A stretch of 64,000 nucleotides of DNA. Source: Daphnia pulex (Eukaryota > Arthropoda > Branchiopoda > Diplostraca > Daphniidae). Under the pieces are notes generated by a model, which saw only the letters and a program-made list of their open reading frames with translations, did no database searches and was not told the DNA's origin. The stretch spans positions 620,001-684,000 of the forward strand of contig NC_060019.1 of the NCBI RefSeq assembly GCF_021134715.1. Direction: 5' to 3'. The translations under genes and the position numbers were made by a program. Shown here one piece after another: positions 46,635-59,639 of this stretch (positions are counted from its first letter, which is position 1; each line of letters opens with the position of its first letter).

Positions 46635-49600
46635 ACTTGCATCGTTCAGACTAAGGATAAATTCTTGAGAATGCTTTAGAAAAGCGTAATAACAGCGACA
46701 GTTGAAAGAAAAAAAAAACTTAATTCCTCGCGGCATCTTACCTTAGGGTGATGATGACTCGTCTGGATGACGCCAACAAAGTAAACCCATTTTGAGTGCG
46801 GACATTCACGGCCTGGAGCCCTGGACCTTGACTGGATGACCGAATGGAGTTAAACTTCCAAACTCTACAGGTATGCGAATGTTAAGTCGAAGGTATGACA
46901 CCAACGCTGATGTATGAATGCGATATTGGCGATGTTGCGGAGGGCTTCTAGCACCAGTTCTGTTGGAAAAAAATGTAAAGAAAAAAACGATTTAAACGAT
47001 AAATTCATTCTGAAACGATTAAATGTGGGTTCAACAGCCTCTCGTCCCTCATGAAGGAGTAGTGCTGGTTGGTATTCAATCAATATTCATGTGCCGGATT
47101 TTTTTAGCAACAATTTATCCAAGTGACAAAAAAAACCCGAATCTTATAGTAAGTCAAACTTTAGAAAATAATTTTGAAAAAAAAAATGATCAAAGCCGCG
47201 AACACCCCCTTGATTTTTGTTTTCAATCACATCCATATTGTTTTACATTAAAATATTTTAAAAGAAGAGAAAACTACAGTTCAGAAGTTATTCAAATTCT
47301 TTATCCCCTTCCCTTCAAACTAGTTGTTAGTTTAAAATAAACTCGTTTAGGATACCGAAAGCCTCCTAGGACCCAGGAACCTGACAGACTGCCCAGTCAC
47401 ACACGGCAGGAGTCCACGGTGGAGGGACCTTAACGGATCCCCACCCGGTCACACACTGCCTCAAGAGCCAACGCCACCGTTTATAGGTGTGGACGCTTGA
47501 AGTGCAACATGTGCAGGAGGGCTGATTGCTGAGCCAGCTCCGTAAACAACGGTCTACCGGCCCACAATCAGCTCCTCTCCTCTACAGCCAACGCCACCGT
47601 TTATAGGTGTGAGCTTGAGGAACTGCAAGTCCTAATATGCTAGTTCGGCTTACAGACACCCAACAGGATATTAAAAAATCCAACAACTAATTTGGAGGAA
47701 GAGAGATAAATTATAAACAATAACAATCAAACTGTAATTCCCACCCCCTTGAAAAATAAATTAGTGCTAAACAAAATGGTTGTAATAGAAAAAAAGACCA
47801 AGTGAGTGTCTGCACGCTTGTTCACATAAATAGGAATGTTTAAAAAATCTTAACATTTACAAGTTGGCGAAAAAAATTCTTCTGATGTTTCCATTACAGA
47901 AAAACAAAATGAAATGAAATCTAAATCTTATTCAACTAAATTTTCTTTTAACCTATATTTTAAATTAAAAATTAATGTAAGCAACACCATGATAATTGTA
48001 GAATTAAGTAAGGCAATACCGAGAAAACTAAAATAGACTAAAGACAACTTGTCAACAGTCAGAAAAGTTAGCACGCAAACAGGAATCTAGACTAGGACAA
48101 ACCTATGCTGAGTCTGATTACGAAAAATGGCATTTGCAAGGAATAGATAAAAAAAGTGGTAAATAACATTGCTCAGAATCTGTCTAAAGAGAAAGTGAAT
48201 GGTTCTTAACTTATTCGTTGAAAAGGTCCACTCTTTCTGGTCTATCCAAACACTCGTGCAATATTCTTCCTGGACTTTTGGGACAGCATTCTACAAAGAA
48301 GTTCATATGCAACGAGACAAGAAAATTTAATTTAAAAAAATGTTATTGACGTTGGAACTTGTAAACGCTCGAAACAATCATGCACTCGGTTCGAGTTTAA
48401 CTTTGTTGTGCACCCATTAGACAAGTATCCTGATTGTTTTATACCACTTACATTTTCGTGGCTTTATTTCGTAAAATTATTAATGTTTTACTTAACTTCT
48501 ATGCAACTCATACTTAACTGGAAATCACTGCAGCAGATTTTCTTTTTTTTTTACTACCCCGGTGGCTTGTTTTCAAAATAACCTTAGCTCTCGCGTGGTC
48601 GTGGTTGATGGCGGCCGCCATTCTTGTTTGGATCGTGCTGTGTTGCCAAAGCCCAAACTTAAAAGCTCCGGAAAGTTAGTTATCCGCGCCATGGGCCATG
48701 GCACGAGTCTGTGTAAAAATTAACATTCTAATTTACGTTTTGAAATTATCCGAATTTCCTTAGCTACCTCATGGGATGTTCTCATCATAAGGTGAAAGTT
48801 GCAACTAATTGAGGAAGACCAGCGTTAAGAAAAATTAATGCTCGAATTGAATAGCAAACGCCAAAAGCCAAAAGACAGGATGACTGACTGCTAAATTTAC
48901 TATTTCATAAAATTTGACTATTCAGAAATAGGAAACCTGATACTTGTCATAGTAATTCAATGTTATATATTCTTTCCTTTTATCGGACGTGGTCTGCAAA
49001 CATTGTTTCTCCTAGAAACAAGATTGAATACAAAATTCGAATGTTTGGAATGAATGATGGCTTGTTACTTATTTTAGATACTCGATCGTTGTCGACTTAA
49101 ATATTGGGCGTTGGCTATACCTTCAACACATAAAAATGAATTAACCATTGTTAAAAGAACTAAGAAGAGAATCACGAAGGCATGGTATAGCTATAGCTGT
49201 ACACCAGATAGTATGTATACAAGTATGTAAGGCCAAGTAATGCCCAACTTAAACTTGGCCGGACGTACTTGCGACTCGCCCAACGTAACTATAGCCCCAC
49301 TAAAACAGCATCGGTTGTTACCAGGGTACCGGTACTAGTAGATGGACCGTGAGTTCTGCTGTTGTTCGACTGTAGAATTCTATTACATTTTATCCTGGAT
49401 TGAATAGAGAACCGTTGATGACACAATTTTATTGATGCAAAGCGGAAGCTCTCAGGGGGGGGGGCAATTACACTGTTATTTTTGTGGACAAGAACTTCGA
49501 AAATTTTATAGGAAATTGTCAAACTTCATATCGATAGAACAACACTTATCAAATTATACCGTCAGGTGAGGCCAGGAAGGGCCAGACATAAGAGTCACAA

Positions 49601-50398
49601 AGAGCACTTGGAATCGTCGAGGACCCTATGCGCTGGTCATTTGAATAAAAATCGACGGGTGGGGAACGCTTGTTGCCTTAAGCAACGTAATCGACGTAGT
49701 ATAAAAATCTAATCTCCAATTTCATTTGATAAAGTGAGCAGTGCTGACAAAATTGGTTCTACGGTTGTTCGTTCTTTTACGTTTCTTTATAAAGGTATCC
49801 AATAAATTAGTTATTGTGTTTTTTAACAAATAAAGTTTAAAGGTAGCGTTTGCCGTTTTGTTAATTTGCATAATACAACTCACGTTTTTTTATCGTTGTC
49901 CGTAAGGTTATTAAACGTGTCACTTGGAATTTTCTTCGGGAATAAAGTTCACTCGCTCTTGTGATGCTTAGAGTATGTATAACGTTATTTTGGTTGGGTT
50001 CTTTTCATCAACGACCGCTCCCATTATTTTTGCTTATTTCCTTGGCAATTACGGGACAGTCCATTATAGTAGCCAACTCTTGACAAAATACTGGAACTCG
50101 ATTGTGAAAAAATTTTAGGAGAAGGAGGGGTTGTGCTAAAGTTTTTGAAGATGTATGGGATGATTAATAAGACATACGTGTGCTGATCAATCAAATGTTG
50201 GAAAAAGATCCAGAGAAGTGAATTTACCTCTTTGTACGTCACTCAGGAAGTCCAACAAATTGAAGCAAAAAATTAAAATAATAAAGAAGAGATACCGTAT
50301 AGACTAATTGTTATTCATCATTGAGAGTGCACAAGCGCGCCCATTTGACTTGATTATTATTATTCGAATTTTGGAGCCATTTGATCCGTGTCGAGAAA
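46635..50398. other. gene-poor region with a repeated 26-mer
   Basis: AGCCAACGCCACCG followed by TTTATAGGTGTG occurs twice, at 47,466 and 47,586, within a locally GC-rich stretch (47,340-47,650). The 105-codon frame at 47,023-47,340 has no domain or splice support. A TATA-like TATAAAAATC is at 49,701, but no gene follows convincingly. Otherwise nothing is seen. Confidence 0.4.
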
Positions 50399-50867
50399 AA
50401 AAAATTGCTAAATTCTATCCCAATCCCTCTCGTGGTATTAATGTGCAACTTTCCAAGTACTCCTTTTGCGAAAGAGTCGTCATTTGGATGGCCGATGGCG
50501 TCACATTAAAAAAAAATTACATAAGATCCATAACTTCGAGATATCGAGCAGCGTGGATTTTTAGATGGCCTGTAATGGGAGCGTAATTCTCTAAATCGCC
50601 ATATCCAAGTCGGTATTATTTTCCGAGAACCGCCGAGAACTGCGGAACAATTATCCTTCGACCACCTCGTCACCTTGCCTACGTTTTATCAAGGCTAAAC
50701 AAGGTCTCAAGTGGGTAAACGTTTACGTTTTAAATGGAAATCGACAATTATCATTTGACCTTGTTGATCATCAACGACGTTTCACACTCTGCGTCTGCGG
50801 ATCGCTCTACTGAATAGGTTTTTAGGTTAGTCGCTTTCCAAATCGAGGAGTGTCAAGTTCTACCAAA
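50399..50867. repeat. degraded copy of the ADAMTS 3' end and coiled-coil upstream region
   Basis: CTAAATTCTATCCCAATCCC and TACTCCTTTTGCGAAAGAGT match 52,355-52,580 and 57,225-57,450, with the last coding exon largely deleted. From 50,600 to 50,867 the sequence matches 57,540-57,780, which is the DNA just upstream of coiled-coil copy 2. It marks a duplication unit of metalloprotease tail plus coiled-coil gene. Confidence 0.7.
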
Positions 50868-50984
50868 ATGAAAAACAGTAAGATGGAAATAAGAGACTTG
50901 ATTTTAAAATTGGTTTTAATTTATAACTTTTATCTTTTTCATTATTATTTTTTAGGCTTATTTCGTATTAGGAAGAAAAGAAGA

Positions 50985-51898
50985 ATGGGTGTTATTACTT
51001 CATTGGACGAGTCTGATCAAGAGCAACCAACAGAGTACAAAACAAAGCTTGTTTTTTTATATTTTTCAAATTGAAGTGATTGTTTAATTTATTCAAAATG
51101 GTGTTTTGAAGACCTCAGCTGTCCATAGCGGGACTATGTCGCCGTCATTCCTCACTCATTCAAAAACGCGATAGATTTGATTTGGGCGGGTTTCCGTGCC
51201 ATATTTATTGCCCGATTTATTGGCAGGCCATTTCTTCTTTGAAACCTGATTCATTCCACATCCCAATATTTGTTTCGTTGTAACTGAAAAAGTCTCAATT
51301 TAAACATTTATTTCACCCCTTTTTTTTCTCACCGTTTCCATGACGTGTTGTCCGGCGCAGCCCCCCCCCCCTCCAATATTCAATTAAAATTATTAATTAT
51401 TGCCTATCGGGCAATACCCGATGAAACAACTTGTTGTTATTTTGATTTTTCGTTCTTCAAGATTCTAATCGATTTTTATATTTATTTTGTTTTACAGAGA
51501 AGAAGAAGTTTTAAGTGACACAGATGAGACCAATGATACCGAGGAGATAATTAGAGCAAAAGCTGGACTCAGGGAAGCGAAAGAGTATACTGCTAAGATT
51601 AAGCGATTATATGAGTTAGCTGCGAGTCGCCTCGAAGAGATCGAGAATGGAGTGCTGTCTGCCTATGTAGCTACTCCAGAGGAAGTTGAGCTTGAAATGT
51701 ACACACAGAATATATCTTGTGGTAGCTATTGATTAACAAATTTTTATGAAATTATTTAGGTGGTGCGAGATGAGGAACAGGATGAAGGCAAACGGATCAA
51801 TCGTAAACTCCAAGAATTTGTTCGTCGTTTTCCCCCTCCTTCCTGCTACATTTCATTATACTTTACCTCGTCCTATTATTGCCATCACACACCTTTAA
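50985..51898 (+). CDS. acidic coiled-coil protein of unknown function, copy 1
   Basis: Three predicted exons, 50985-51034, 51498-51698 and 51760-51898, about 129 residues. It begins MGVITSLDESDQEQPT, continues acidic (EEEEVLSDTDETNDTEEIIR), then a helical charged stretch (AKIKRLYELAASRLEEIENG) and VLSAYVATPEEVEL. The third exon frame is the least certain; another frame of it (VVRDEEQDEGKRINRKLQEF) looks more protein-like. The upstream frame from the ATG at 50,868 (MKNSKMEIRDLILKLVLI) could add a hydrophobic N-terminal anchor if the AT-rich stretch at 50,913-50,956 is not spliced out. The middle exon differs among the three copies by multiples of three only, which supports translation. No family recognised. 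Confidence 0.55.
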
Positions 51899-52412
51899 AC
51901 TTCACTCCGTACTACGAGCAATCTAAAAATTGAATTATAATGTGTGAAGCTGTAATTGTGGTGTAATGGTTTGATCTTGTCTACATGGCAATTACACCTA
52001 TAAAGGCGTTATTTTATTTCTTCGTTTCTGTTCGTATTTTGTGGTAGCAAATGATGCACCCCGTTAATTAGCTCAGCAAATTTCAAATTTCTATCCCTTC
52101 GTTCTGGCTTAGTTTGAAATATTATTCAAATTTACCAGGACAGTGGAATTACCCATGAAGTACCACCGTGAATGATTCTAACAACCGTAAACAAATTCTA
52201 AACAATAATTCTTTTCTGTTTACAAATTGAAATAAGAAATCGACAAACTATGGCAGCATCAATAATTCATCGTATATTCCCCGCCATGCGATTCATCCAT
52301 TAATTGACTAGAAAAACAACCGTTACTCAACTCACTAATAAGAAAATAACCTGCTAAATTCTATCCCAATCCCCCGTGGTATTAATGTGTTCACCTTTCC
52401 AATTCAAATCTT
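51899..52412. other. spacer between coiled-coil copy 1 and the metalloprotease gene
   Basis: Convergent 3' ends meet here. The part from 52,277 is duplicated at 57,153. No gene seen. Confidence 0.5.
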
Positions 52413-55400
52413 TTACTTTGGTGGTTTCAACGTGATGAAATCTTGATCGTCATAGCCGGAATGGCTGTTTAGGCTTTCTTCGGCGGCTTTGACAGTTTCC
52501 TCATCGATTTCTTCTTTCACAGGTTTGCCGTCCTTGTCCAGCATAAAGTACTCCTTTTGCAAAAGAAACGTCATTTGAATGGCGTCAAATTGAACAAAAA
52601 TGAAAAGATCCAACCTCGAGAGCAGCGGGAATTTTATGATGGACTTTGCCTGTCATTGGGGCGTTATTCGCCATGTCCAAGTCTGAACTTATACCAGAAG
52701 TGCGGACCAATCCTTCGGCCACTTCGATCGACGCGCAAGATCTGTGGAGGCAATAAAGATCCATTTGGCCATCGTTGCCACACCAAGTTCCGTCAGGGAA
52801 ATGAGCAGAAACTTCAGGTAAACTGTTCAACTCGAATCGTGGGCTGTAAAATCCTTCTCTATCGTTTCGCTGGCAGAAAATGGCACACGATTGCCATGGC
52901 CGTTCTGGTAAGATTGAAATTTTTATAATCACTTTAAATGTTATTTATTAAATTCTATGATCTTCTTATTATACTTTCAGAGAAGGCCGCCTGAATGCCA
53001 GTTCCCTTTGGATCGATGAATGGCACAAGTTTACTGAACTTGGCGCATTGTTGGCCAGCATATTCGACTGGTGTTGAACGAGGTTTTTCACCGCAAAGTT
53101 GAGCATCGTCGCAAATTGTCGCTTTGATGCTTGAACCTTCACATCGATGCAATACGTCACTTGGCTTTGGATTGTTGCATTCCCTTTCGCTTTCCACTGC
53201 TCCTATTGCACATGTAAGGATCATTTTGATACTATTGTATAAGCAGAAGCCCAGTGAAATGCAAATTATGTGAATCGTATACCTCTAGATTTTTGTAGAC
53301 ACCCAGAACCGCAGGGTTTATTTTTCCAGTCGGACCATCCACCTTGAACTGCTTCTACATTTAAAGCACGACCAGTCGATACGCATTTGCCTCCATTACA
53401 CCACTACTTGATCAAAATCAATTAGTATAATAATAAAATAACCAGATTTTTTTAAAGATAATAACCATTGAATTCCCACAGACAGTTCCTGGGAGAGCTG
53501 GCCCGGAGGAATAGTAGCCGTCACGATTTGGCGTTCTACATTTCATGGAATTGCACGACTCCTGATGAATTACAAAATATATTTAAGAAAAGGTTATGTG
53601 TTCTATTTTATTAGAAATTTTATTTTTAGAGTTTACGGCAATGTCGGCGTTAGTGGCGAAGTAAGCAACGGCAGCCTTGTCCCGCAAGAGAATGCGGCAC
53701 TGCTCATCGGCCGACCATAACTGACCAGGTCTATTTCCGTATTTGTTGTGGTTATAATCGGGGAAGTTGCCAGAAGGAAGATCGTTCATGCAAGTTTCTC
53801 TGTCGTGACGATGAAATTTTGATCAGTATATAGCGCCATTAATGTTGGGTCCAAAAAGTGTTTTACTTACGTGATGGAAGCAAAAGTTTTGGCGCTGCAA
53901 GTTGACCACGTAGCCTCTCCTACAACACCTCGAGAAGGACTCATTATGAAACCTGCAAGAAACGGCAAGAAACATTTGAATTTTCACATTATTGTTGTTC
54001 TTAAACTTCACGGACAATTCAAAATTACCCTCTGTCGCGCAGACGTTCCCACTGCTGTCGTGAGACATCCCTAAACTAATCAAAAGAAATCATTTACAAA
54101 AATGTTAGCGAATTAATGATTAACACATTTTTCAGGTATTCACTCACTTGTGGCCAATTTCATGTGCCATTACGTAAACTGAAGTGAATCCGGTGGAAGG
54201 ATACGGTTGACCTCGCTGGTTCGTGACTCCAAATTCTCCGATGACGCAATTGTAAATGTCAGTGCAAACGCCAGTGACAGTTGACAAACCTGAAGTGAAA
54301 AAATAATTAATTAATTTTCCCAAGGTAATTTTTAATGCAATTTAATTTAATACCCATTGTGACGTAATTATTTTTCCCTTTTTCAACTGCATAAAAATCG
54401 AGTCCAGATAAAAGAAGTGCCATATCCCAATGTTCGGCATCGCTGTCGGAGGGTTTGTTTAATTTCGTCTGAAAAGAGCAGAAGGAATCGAGAAGTTTCC
54501 CACGCTCTCCGTTGTTTACTAAATTGGCCGGTGGTTTTGCGTGGAATTCCATGTAAACAATCGACAAGTCGACACGTTGGCCCAGACTAGGAAGGTGGTA
54601 CAGTGCTTGCATCTATTACAATGAATTTAATGCTAAATTTTTAGTCTAAAGTTCCTTTTAATTTAGAATACTTTCTCACCGCATTGACGAAGGCAAGGAT
54701 CAGCTCACGAAGTTTCACATATTCTCTGGTCCCTAAGTAGGGCATGAACAAAGAAAGTGCAGCTGAATCCACAAAAACGCCTAGCTCTATAACCTTGTTT
54801 GGTGCAGCAGCTTTACTTCCAATTGTTTTCTCAAGTGTATTTTTGCCCACATTTTTTGCCGATTTATCAGTAGAAGCTTTGTTGCTCTTTCGCTTTTCAA
54901 TTGTTTGTGATTCCATCTGTTAAAAAAAGGATTTTTATGTTTACGGGATCTGTAACCAAGAACACTGAGACTTGAAGACAGTGTTACCACAACTGATTGA
55001 CGAGTGATGTTTGATTTTATCTGCATCGGTAATTCCGCTTATGAGATAATAGTTGTCATTAAATAATGGTAACGAAAATGTATTCTTAATGTTAATAGTT
55101 ACCATCGCAGCTTTCTTGATGGGCTTTGAGATGTGGGAAAGGATCAACGGCACGAACGATGTGAGCACCGATCATAATTATTTCGTTGTCTGTTTCATGC
55201 GGAGAGTTGAGCATTTGGCGGAGTCGCGAAGGGATTGGCTTGATTTCCATCGGTTTACCTCCATCAATCATGTAACCGTGCTGTTTAAATTATTCCATTA
55301 AATTTTAACTTTTTAAATTATTCAATAAAGTTAAAGACCATACGATATCGTCGTCTGTGCAGTGACTGAGAGCCGCAACTAATCCGTTGTCGTAGTGGAG

Positions 55401-55950
55401 AAAGTGGCACTCGTCACCTCGAGGATGTTCCTCCACAAATTCTTTGTCCTGCTCTCCGTTGCTCCTCACCACCGTCTTCATGTTAGGCGCCATGAGAAAG
55501 TTATTCGGACGCACTTTGAGGTTGTAGTTCCTATCAAATGAATCGACTGAAAACTCGTTCAACATTAAATTGTTATTAACTAATTGTTTCATACTTTCCG
55601 TTGGCAGCGAACGAATAATGGGCGTGATTTTCACGAGGGCCACTCCGCTTTGTTTTGGGACTGGCGTTTCGTTGAAGAGGATCTTCGGGCACGAAACTTC
55701 GATGGCGGCGGATGTAGACGACCTCGTACTCGTCGACTTGCGACGAATTGTCCACGCCAAATGTCCGTCCCAACTCGTCGACATTCATCAACGTGTGCAA
55801 AGTGCGCAACAACTAATACAGAAAAAGTAAGTGAAATTGTCATTCCCTCAGTTTATAGTCGAAAATAGATGGTCGATTTACCTCCGAGGGTTGTGGAAGC
55901 ACTCCAGCTGAGGCCAAACCGATAGCAGACAAGAACAGAATCCACTTCAT
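52413..55950 (-). CDS. ADAMTS-type secreted metalloprotease (M12B)
   Basis: Fifteen predicted exons: 55882-55950, 55595-55812, 55344-55546, 55103-55280, 54680-54916, 54354-54612, 54148-54289, 54029-54075, 53871-53952, 53637-53799, 53466-53561, 53283-53403, 52975-53202, 52615-52904 and 52413-52553 (about 820 residues; one edge may be off by a base or two). Order: signal peptide (MKWILFLSAIGLASAGV), prodomain (HGYMIDGGKPMEIKPIPSRL), catalytic domain starting KVIELGVFVDSAA, zinc motif split by an intron (VMAHEIGHK then LGMSHDS), Met-turn GFIMSPSRG, disintegrin-like region (QCRILLRDKAA), a thrombospondin type-1 repeat (GGWSDWKNKPCGSGC), then a Cys-rich region (SPRFELNSLPE, FPDGTWCGNDG). The C-terminal tail is short and acidic and there is no membrane segment. 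All zinc ligands and the Glu are present, so it should be an active extracellular matrix protease. Basic residues before the catalytic domain (EKRKSNK) may serve for propeptide removal. Confidence 0.85.
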
Positions 55951-55971
55951 TGTAAAACAGTGCGAAATCTA

Positions 55972-56006
55972 CTGAATGTTTCTGCGGAAAATCGAGCAAT
56001 TTATAT
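55972..56006 (-). promoter_or_regulatory. core promoter of the metalloprotease gene
   Basis: On the minus strand GGCATATAAATTGCTCG is followed about 27 bases later by CATTCAGTAG, a good arthropod TATA plus initiator (TCAGT) pair. The ATG follows about 25 bases after that, giving a very short 5' UTR. Confidence 0.65.
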
Positions 56007-57152
56007 GCCACGATAGGAAACGGAAAGTTCCTTAATCTTATACCACCTGCTCGCCAGTATAATCTCAGTATCCTTTCTTGTACTTTTCAGCTGTCGAAAT
56101 AACGCGGGCTCCCATGGCTGTGATTAATGTTCGTTTTTCGTATGGCAGTTTGTTTAGTATTTTAAAACCACTTTTTCTATCTTCTCTGTATTTCCCATAT
56201 TCAATTTTCCGCCTTGCCTGCAAAATTCTAATTACGTATGAGCTCTTGGTTATTCATTCTTGTTTCGGTGTAGTGTGCTGTACCCCTATAACGTTAACTT
56301 AGGGAAATTAGGAATAGAATTTATTATTTTAAATTTTTTTTAGCTTGTGCCCAAGTCTATTATTTGCGTTGTCATTGTTTGTGTTGTGGACTTATAATTA
56401 TCTACCCTATTTTCGACAGGCTTGCAGCGGAGGTCCTCATTATATCTAACTGTACTTTGTTACCTTCCGGACGAAAGAGGACCCTTCAAGATTTGACACA
56501 ACGCCCAAGATCGAACAAGTTAGTAGCCTATTTTTATCCAAATCCAATCCATGTTACTATTTCAAGCCAGTGCAGTTTGATTTCTGCAAAGGTTTAATTC
56601 AACTGACCTTGACACGTTACCGAGGGGTTTTCCCTATTATTGGAATATGGATGCACGATTAAACGTGTTTCTTTTTAGGTTCGAATTGATGTGTGGATGC
56701 ACTATGTCTCAAAGAAATTGTAGTTTTTCGCGAAGCTTTCAGAGCGTAGGGATTAAAGTGAGAAACATTTTTTTGGACGGCAGTACTACGAAATTTCCTA
56801 CGTCAGTAATTAATGTAATCTCTGTAATCGAAAAGAATCGTTGAGCTACAAAGAGAAAAGTATCTCTTACAGTATATTTAGACGAACTTAACATATCAGT
56901 CGGTATCAGTTGGACACAATACAACGTGAGTTTATTGCCCTTTTACAGACCCTCATCAACCGGAAGCGTTTGCAAAGCATTTCCGTACATGCTGGTAGTC
57001 TTACAAAAATAATTCGTGATTCTCGGAACTTACCATTTTTCACAAAAAACTTCTTTCCTTTTTCTTTCAAAATATTTTATTTGAAAGTCGTCGCCAATTT
57101 AAAATTTTAATCAAACTCCGCCAAATTCAATTCAATTTGCGCCTTGATTTAT
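56007..57152. other. intergenic; partly duplicated at 61,308-61,750
   Basis: From 56,115 to 56,880 it resembles 61,308-61,750 (ACCACTTTTTCTATC, GCTTGCAGCGGAGGTC, AAGAGAAAAGTATCTCTTA). The right-hand copy follows the stop of the charged disordered gene, so this left copy may be a 3' region whose gene has been lost. No coding sequence is supported here. Confidence 0.5.
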
Positions 57153-57284
57153 CCGCCATGCAGATTTTATCATCCAATTGACTAGAAAAACAAACGTTAC
57201 TCAACTCACTAAGAAGAAAAAAACTTATTAAACTATCCCAATCCCCCGTGGTATTAATGTTCACCTTTCCAATTCAAATCTTTT

Positions 57285-57535
57285 ACTTTGGTGGTTTCAA
57301 CGTGATGAAATCTTAATCGTCATAGCCGGAATGGCTGTTTAGGCTTTCTTCGGCGGCTTTGACAGTTTCCTCATCGATTTCTTCTTTCACAGGTTTGCCG
57401 TCCTTGTCCAGCATAAAGTACTCCTTTTACGAAAAAGAGTCGTCATTTAAATGGCTTCACATTGAACGAAAATGAAAAGATCCAACCTCGAGAGCAACGG
57501 GAATTTTGTGGTGGACCTTGCCTGTCATTGGAGTG
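57285..57535 (-). pseudogene. 3' fragment of the metalloprotease gene, same orientation
   Basis: Matches the last two exons at 52,413-52,670 and the intron between them. It keeps EYFMLDKDGKPVKEEIDEET and TPMTGKVHHKIP, but the codon after SGYDD is a stop where the intact gene has CAA, and the rest of the gene is missing. It arose together with coiled-coil copy 2 to its right. Confidence 0.8.
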
Positions 57536-57893
57536 CCCACTCGTACTCTTCCTAGAACTGCGGACCAATTATTCTTCAACCACTTCGTCACCTTACCTAC
57601 GTATTTCCTTATCAAGGCTAAACAAGGTCTCAAGTGGATATACACGTTTTTAAATGGAAATCAACGATTATTATTTGACCTTGTTGATTGTTGATCATCG
57701 ACGACGGTCCACACTCTGCGGATGGCTCTACTGAATAGGTTAGTCGCTTTCAAAGTCGAGGAGTGTCAAGTTCTACCAAAATGAAAAACAGTAAGATGGA
57801 AATAAGAGACGTTGTTTTTAAAATTGGTTTTGATTTTTTACCTTTTTTCATTATTATGTTTTAGGTTTATTTCTTGTTAGGAAGGAAAGAAAA

Positions 57894-58510
57894 ATGGGTG
57901 TTATTACTTCATTGGATGACGAGTCCGATCAAGAGCAACCAACAGAGTACAAAACATTTTTTAAATCTAAGTGATGGTTTAATTTATTCAAAATGGTGTT
58001 TTCGTTTCATATCGTCATTCATGCGTGACCTTAGCTGATTAGGGGTTTCCTTGGCATATTTCTTGACAGGCCATTTCTTCTTTGAAACCTGATTTTTCCC
58101 TTATCCCGATATTTGTTTCGTTATTACAACTATTTTAAGATTTTAATGGATTTTTATATTTATTTTGTTTTACAGAGAGGAAGAAGTTTCAAGTGACTCA
58201 GATTCAGATGAAGATGAGACCAACACCAATGATTCCGAGGAGGTAATTAGAGCCAAAGCTAAATACCAGAAAACGAAAGAGGATCTTGCTAAGATTAAGC
58301 GATTATATAAATTAGCTCTGAGTCGCCTCAAAGCGATCGAGAATGGAGTGCTGTCTGCCTATGTAGCTACTCCAGAGGAAGTTGAACTTGATAGGTATCT
58401 ACACACAATATATACTTTGTTGTCTTCATTGCTGAAATTTCATGACATTATTTAGGTGGTTCGTGATGACGAATAGGACGGAGGCGTCTAAACAAACGGA
58501 CCAATCGTGA
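57894..58510 (+). CDS. acidic coiled-coil protein, copy 2
   Basis: Exons 57894-57946, 58176-58394 and 58456-58510 give about 108 residues, using the same splice sites as copy 1. The acidic segment is longer (EVSSDSDSDEDETNTNDSEE), followed by LAKIKRLYKLALSRLKAIEN. The upstream MKNSKMEIR frame is broken in this copy by a single-base change in length, so the hydrophobic N-terminal extension cannot be universal. This favours MGVITSLD as the true start. Confidence 0.55.
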
Positions 58511-59639
58511 ATGCCAAGAATTCGTTCTTCGTCTTCTCTTCCTGCTACATTTCCTTACTTACCTCAGTTTATTGCCATCACACTTCTAATATTGCCCTAT
58601 GCTAAGCAAACTACAATTACATGATATGTATTGCAGTACATGTGGTCTTGAAATATAGGGGTGGATAACTCTTTTGTTTGTTCCATCTTGTTGTTTACTT
58701 GTTTTTTTCCACAAGCTAAGAGTTGCATCAGTGATCGTGTCTAAATAGATGTTATTCCAACCAAAAAGTTGTGCCAAAAAGTAGTGCGCAGTATACGCCG
58801 ATGTGCACCACTGCGGACGATAGCAGAACGAAAATTTTTATTACATGACAGATGACGGGGAGAAGAGGGAGAATGGGAGGGAGGAGGGCGTACGAAAAGC
58901 ATTACCAAAGCATTACTAAGCATTACCACGAGTGGAACAAAAAAGCTGTGCTAGTACGGCCACCTAATCTTTTTCGACCTGAGAGACTTTGACTTTGACT
59001 TTGACTGACACATTAGAGACTTTGATCTCGAGGTACACATTTCTGGAGTTTAAAAAAATAGACTGTAGCCTACTCAGAGCCTGATTGAGTTGGTGATAAA
59101 AATTGGTCCATCTATCCAGCTAATTGGCCCAATAAACTGAAGTCCCTAAGGTCGTTGATTTACCATTATTATTATTTATTTATTTTTTTGGTTACGGCTG
59201 GGGAGAACTGAACTGAAGAGGACATGTGGCTTTGTTGTTGTTGTTGCGTTTGTTGTTTTTAGTTGCGTTTGTTTATCTTCACTCTTCAGTTGTCCGGTGT
59301 ATGAGTCTAGCACTCTAGCCGTTTAGCCCCCACCTTCTTCTTGGCTCTCAGTTGAAGTGAGGGTTTCGATAGAAAAACACGCCATTGTTCTTTGTTGTTT
59401 GTTTTTTTAATGTTAGCCTGACTGCTCGGCAGTATTTGTATTTCTGATGGTTTAGATGAGAGTTATAAATTTTTTTTTACGTGGAATTATACACCGAAAG
59501 TGTTGAGTGCCATTTTTTAATTTGTAGAGGAATGTAAGTTCAGGACTTACAGTCATACACTGATTGAAGACCATTATTCAGTTTATTCGAAAAATTAAAT
59601 TTGTCGAGTTCGAAGAAAACTTCAGAGGTTTTTGGCAAC
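58511..59639. other. intergenic, simple repeats only
   Basis: Contains (GACTTT)3 at about 58,985, three AGCATTAC units at 58,900-58,925 and a TTGTTG microsatellite near 59,235. No gene seen. Confidence 0.5.

Noticed and set aside
47023-47340. 105-codon frame
   Set aside because: No domain, no signal peptide, poor start context and no splice partner; composition is that of AT-rich intergenic DNA.
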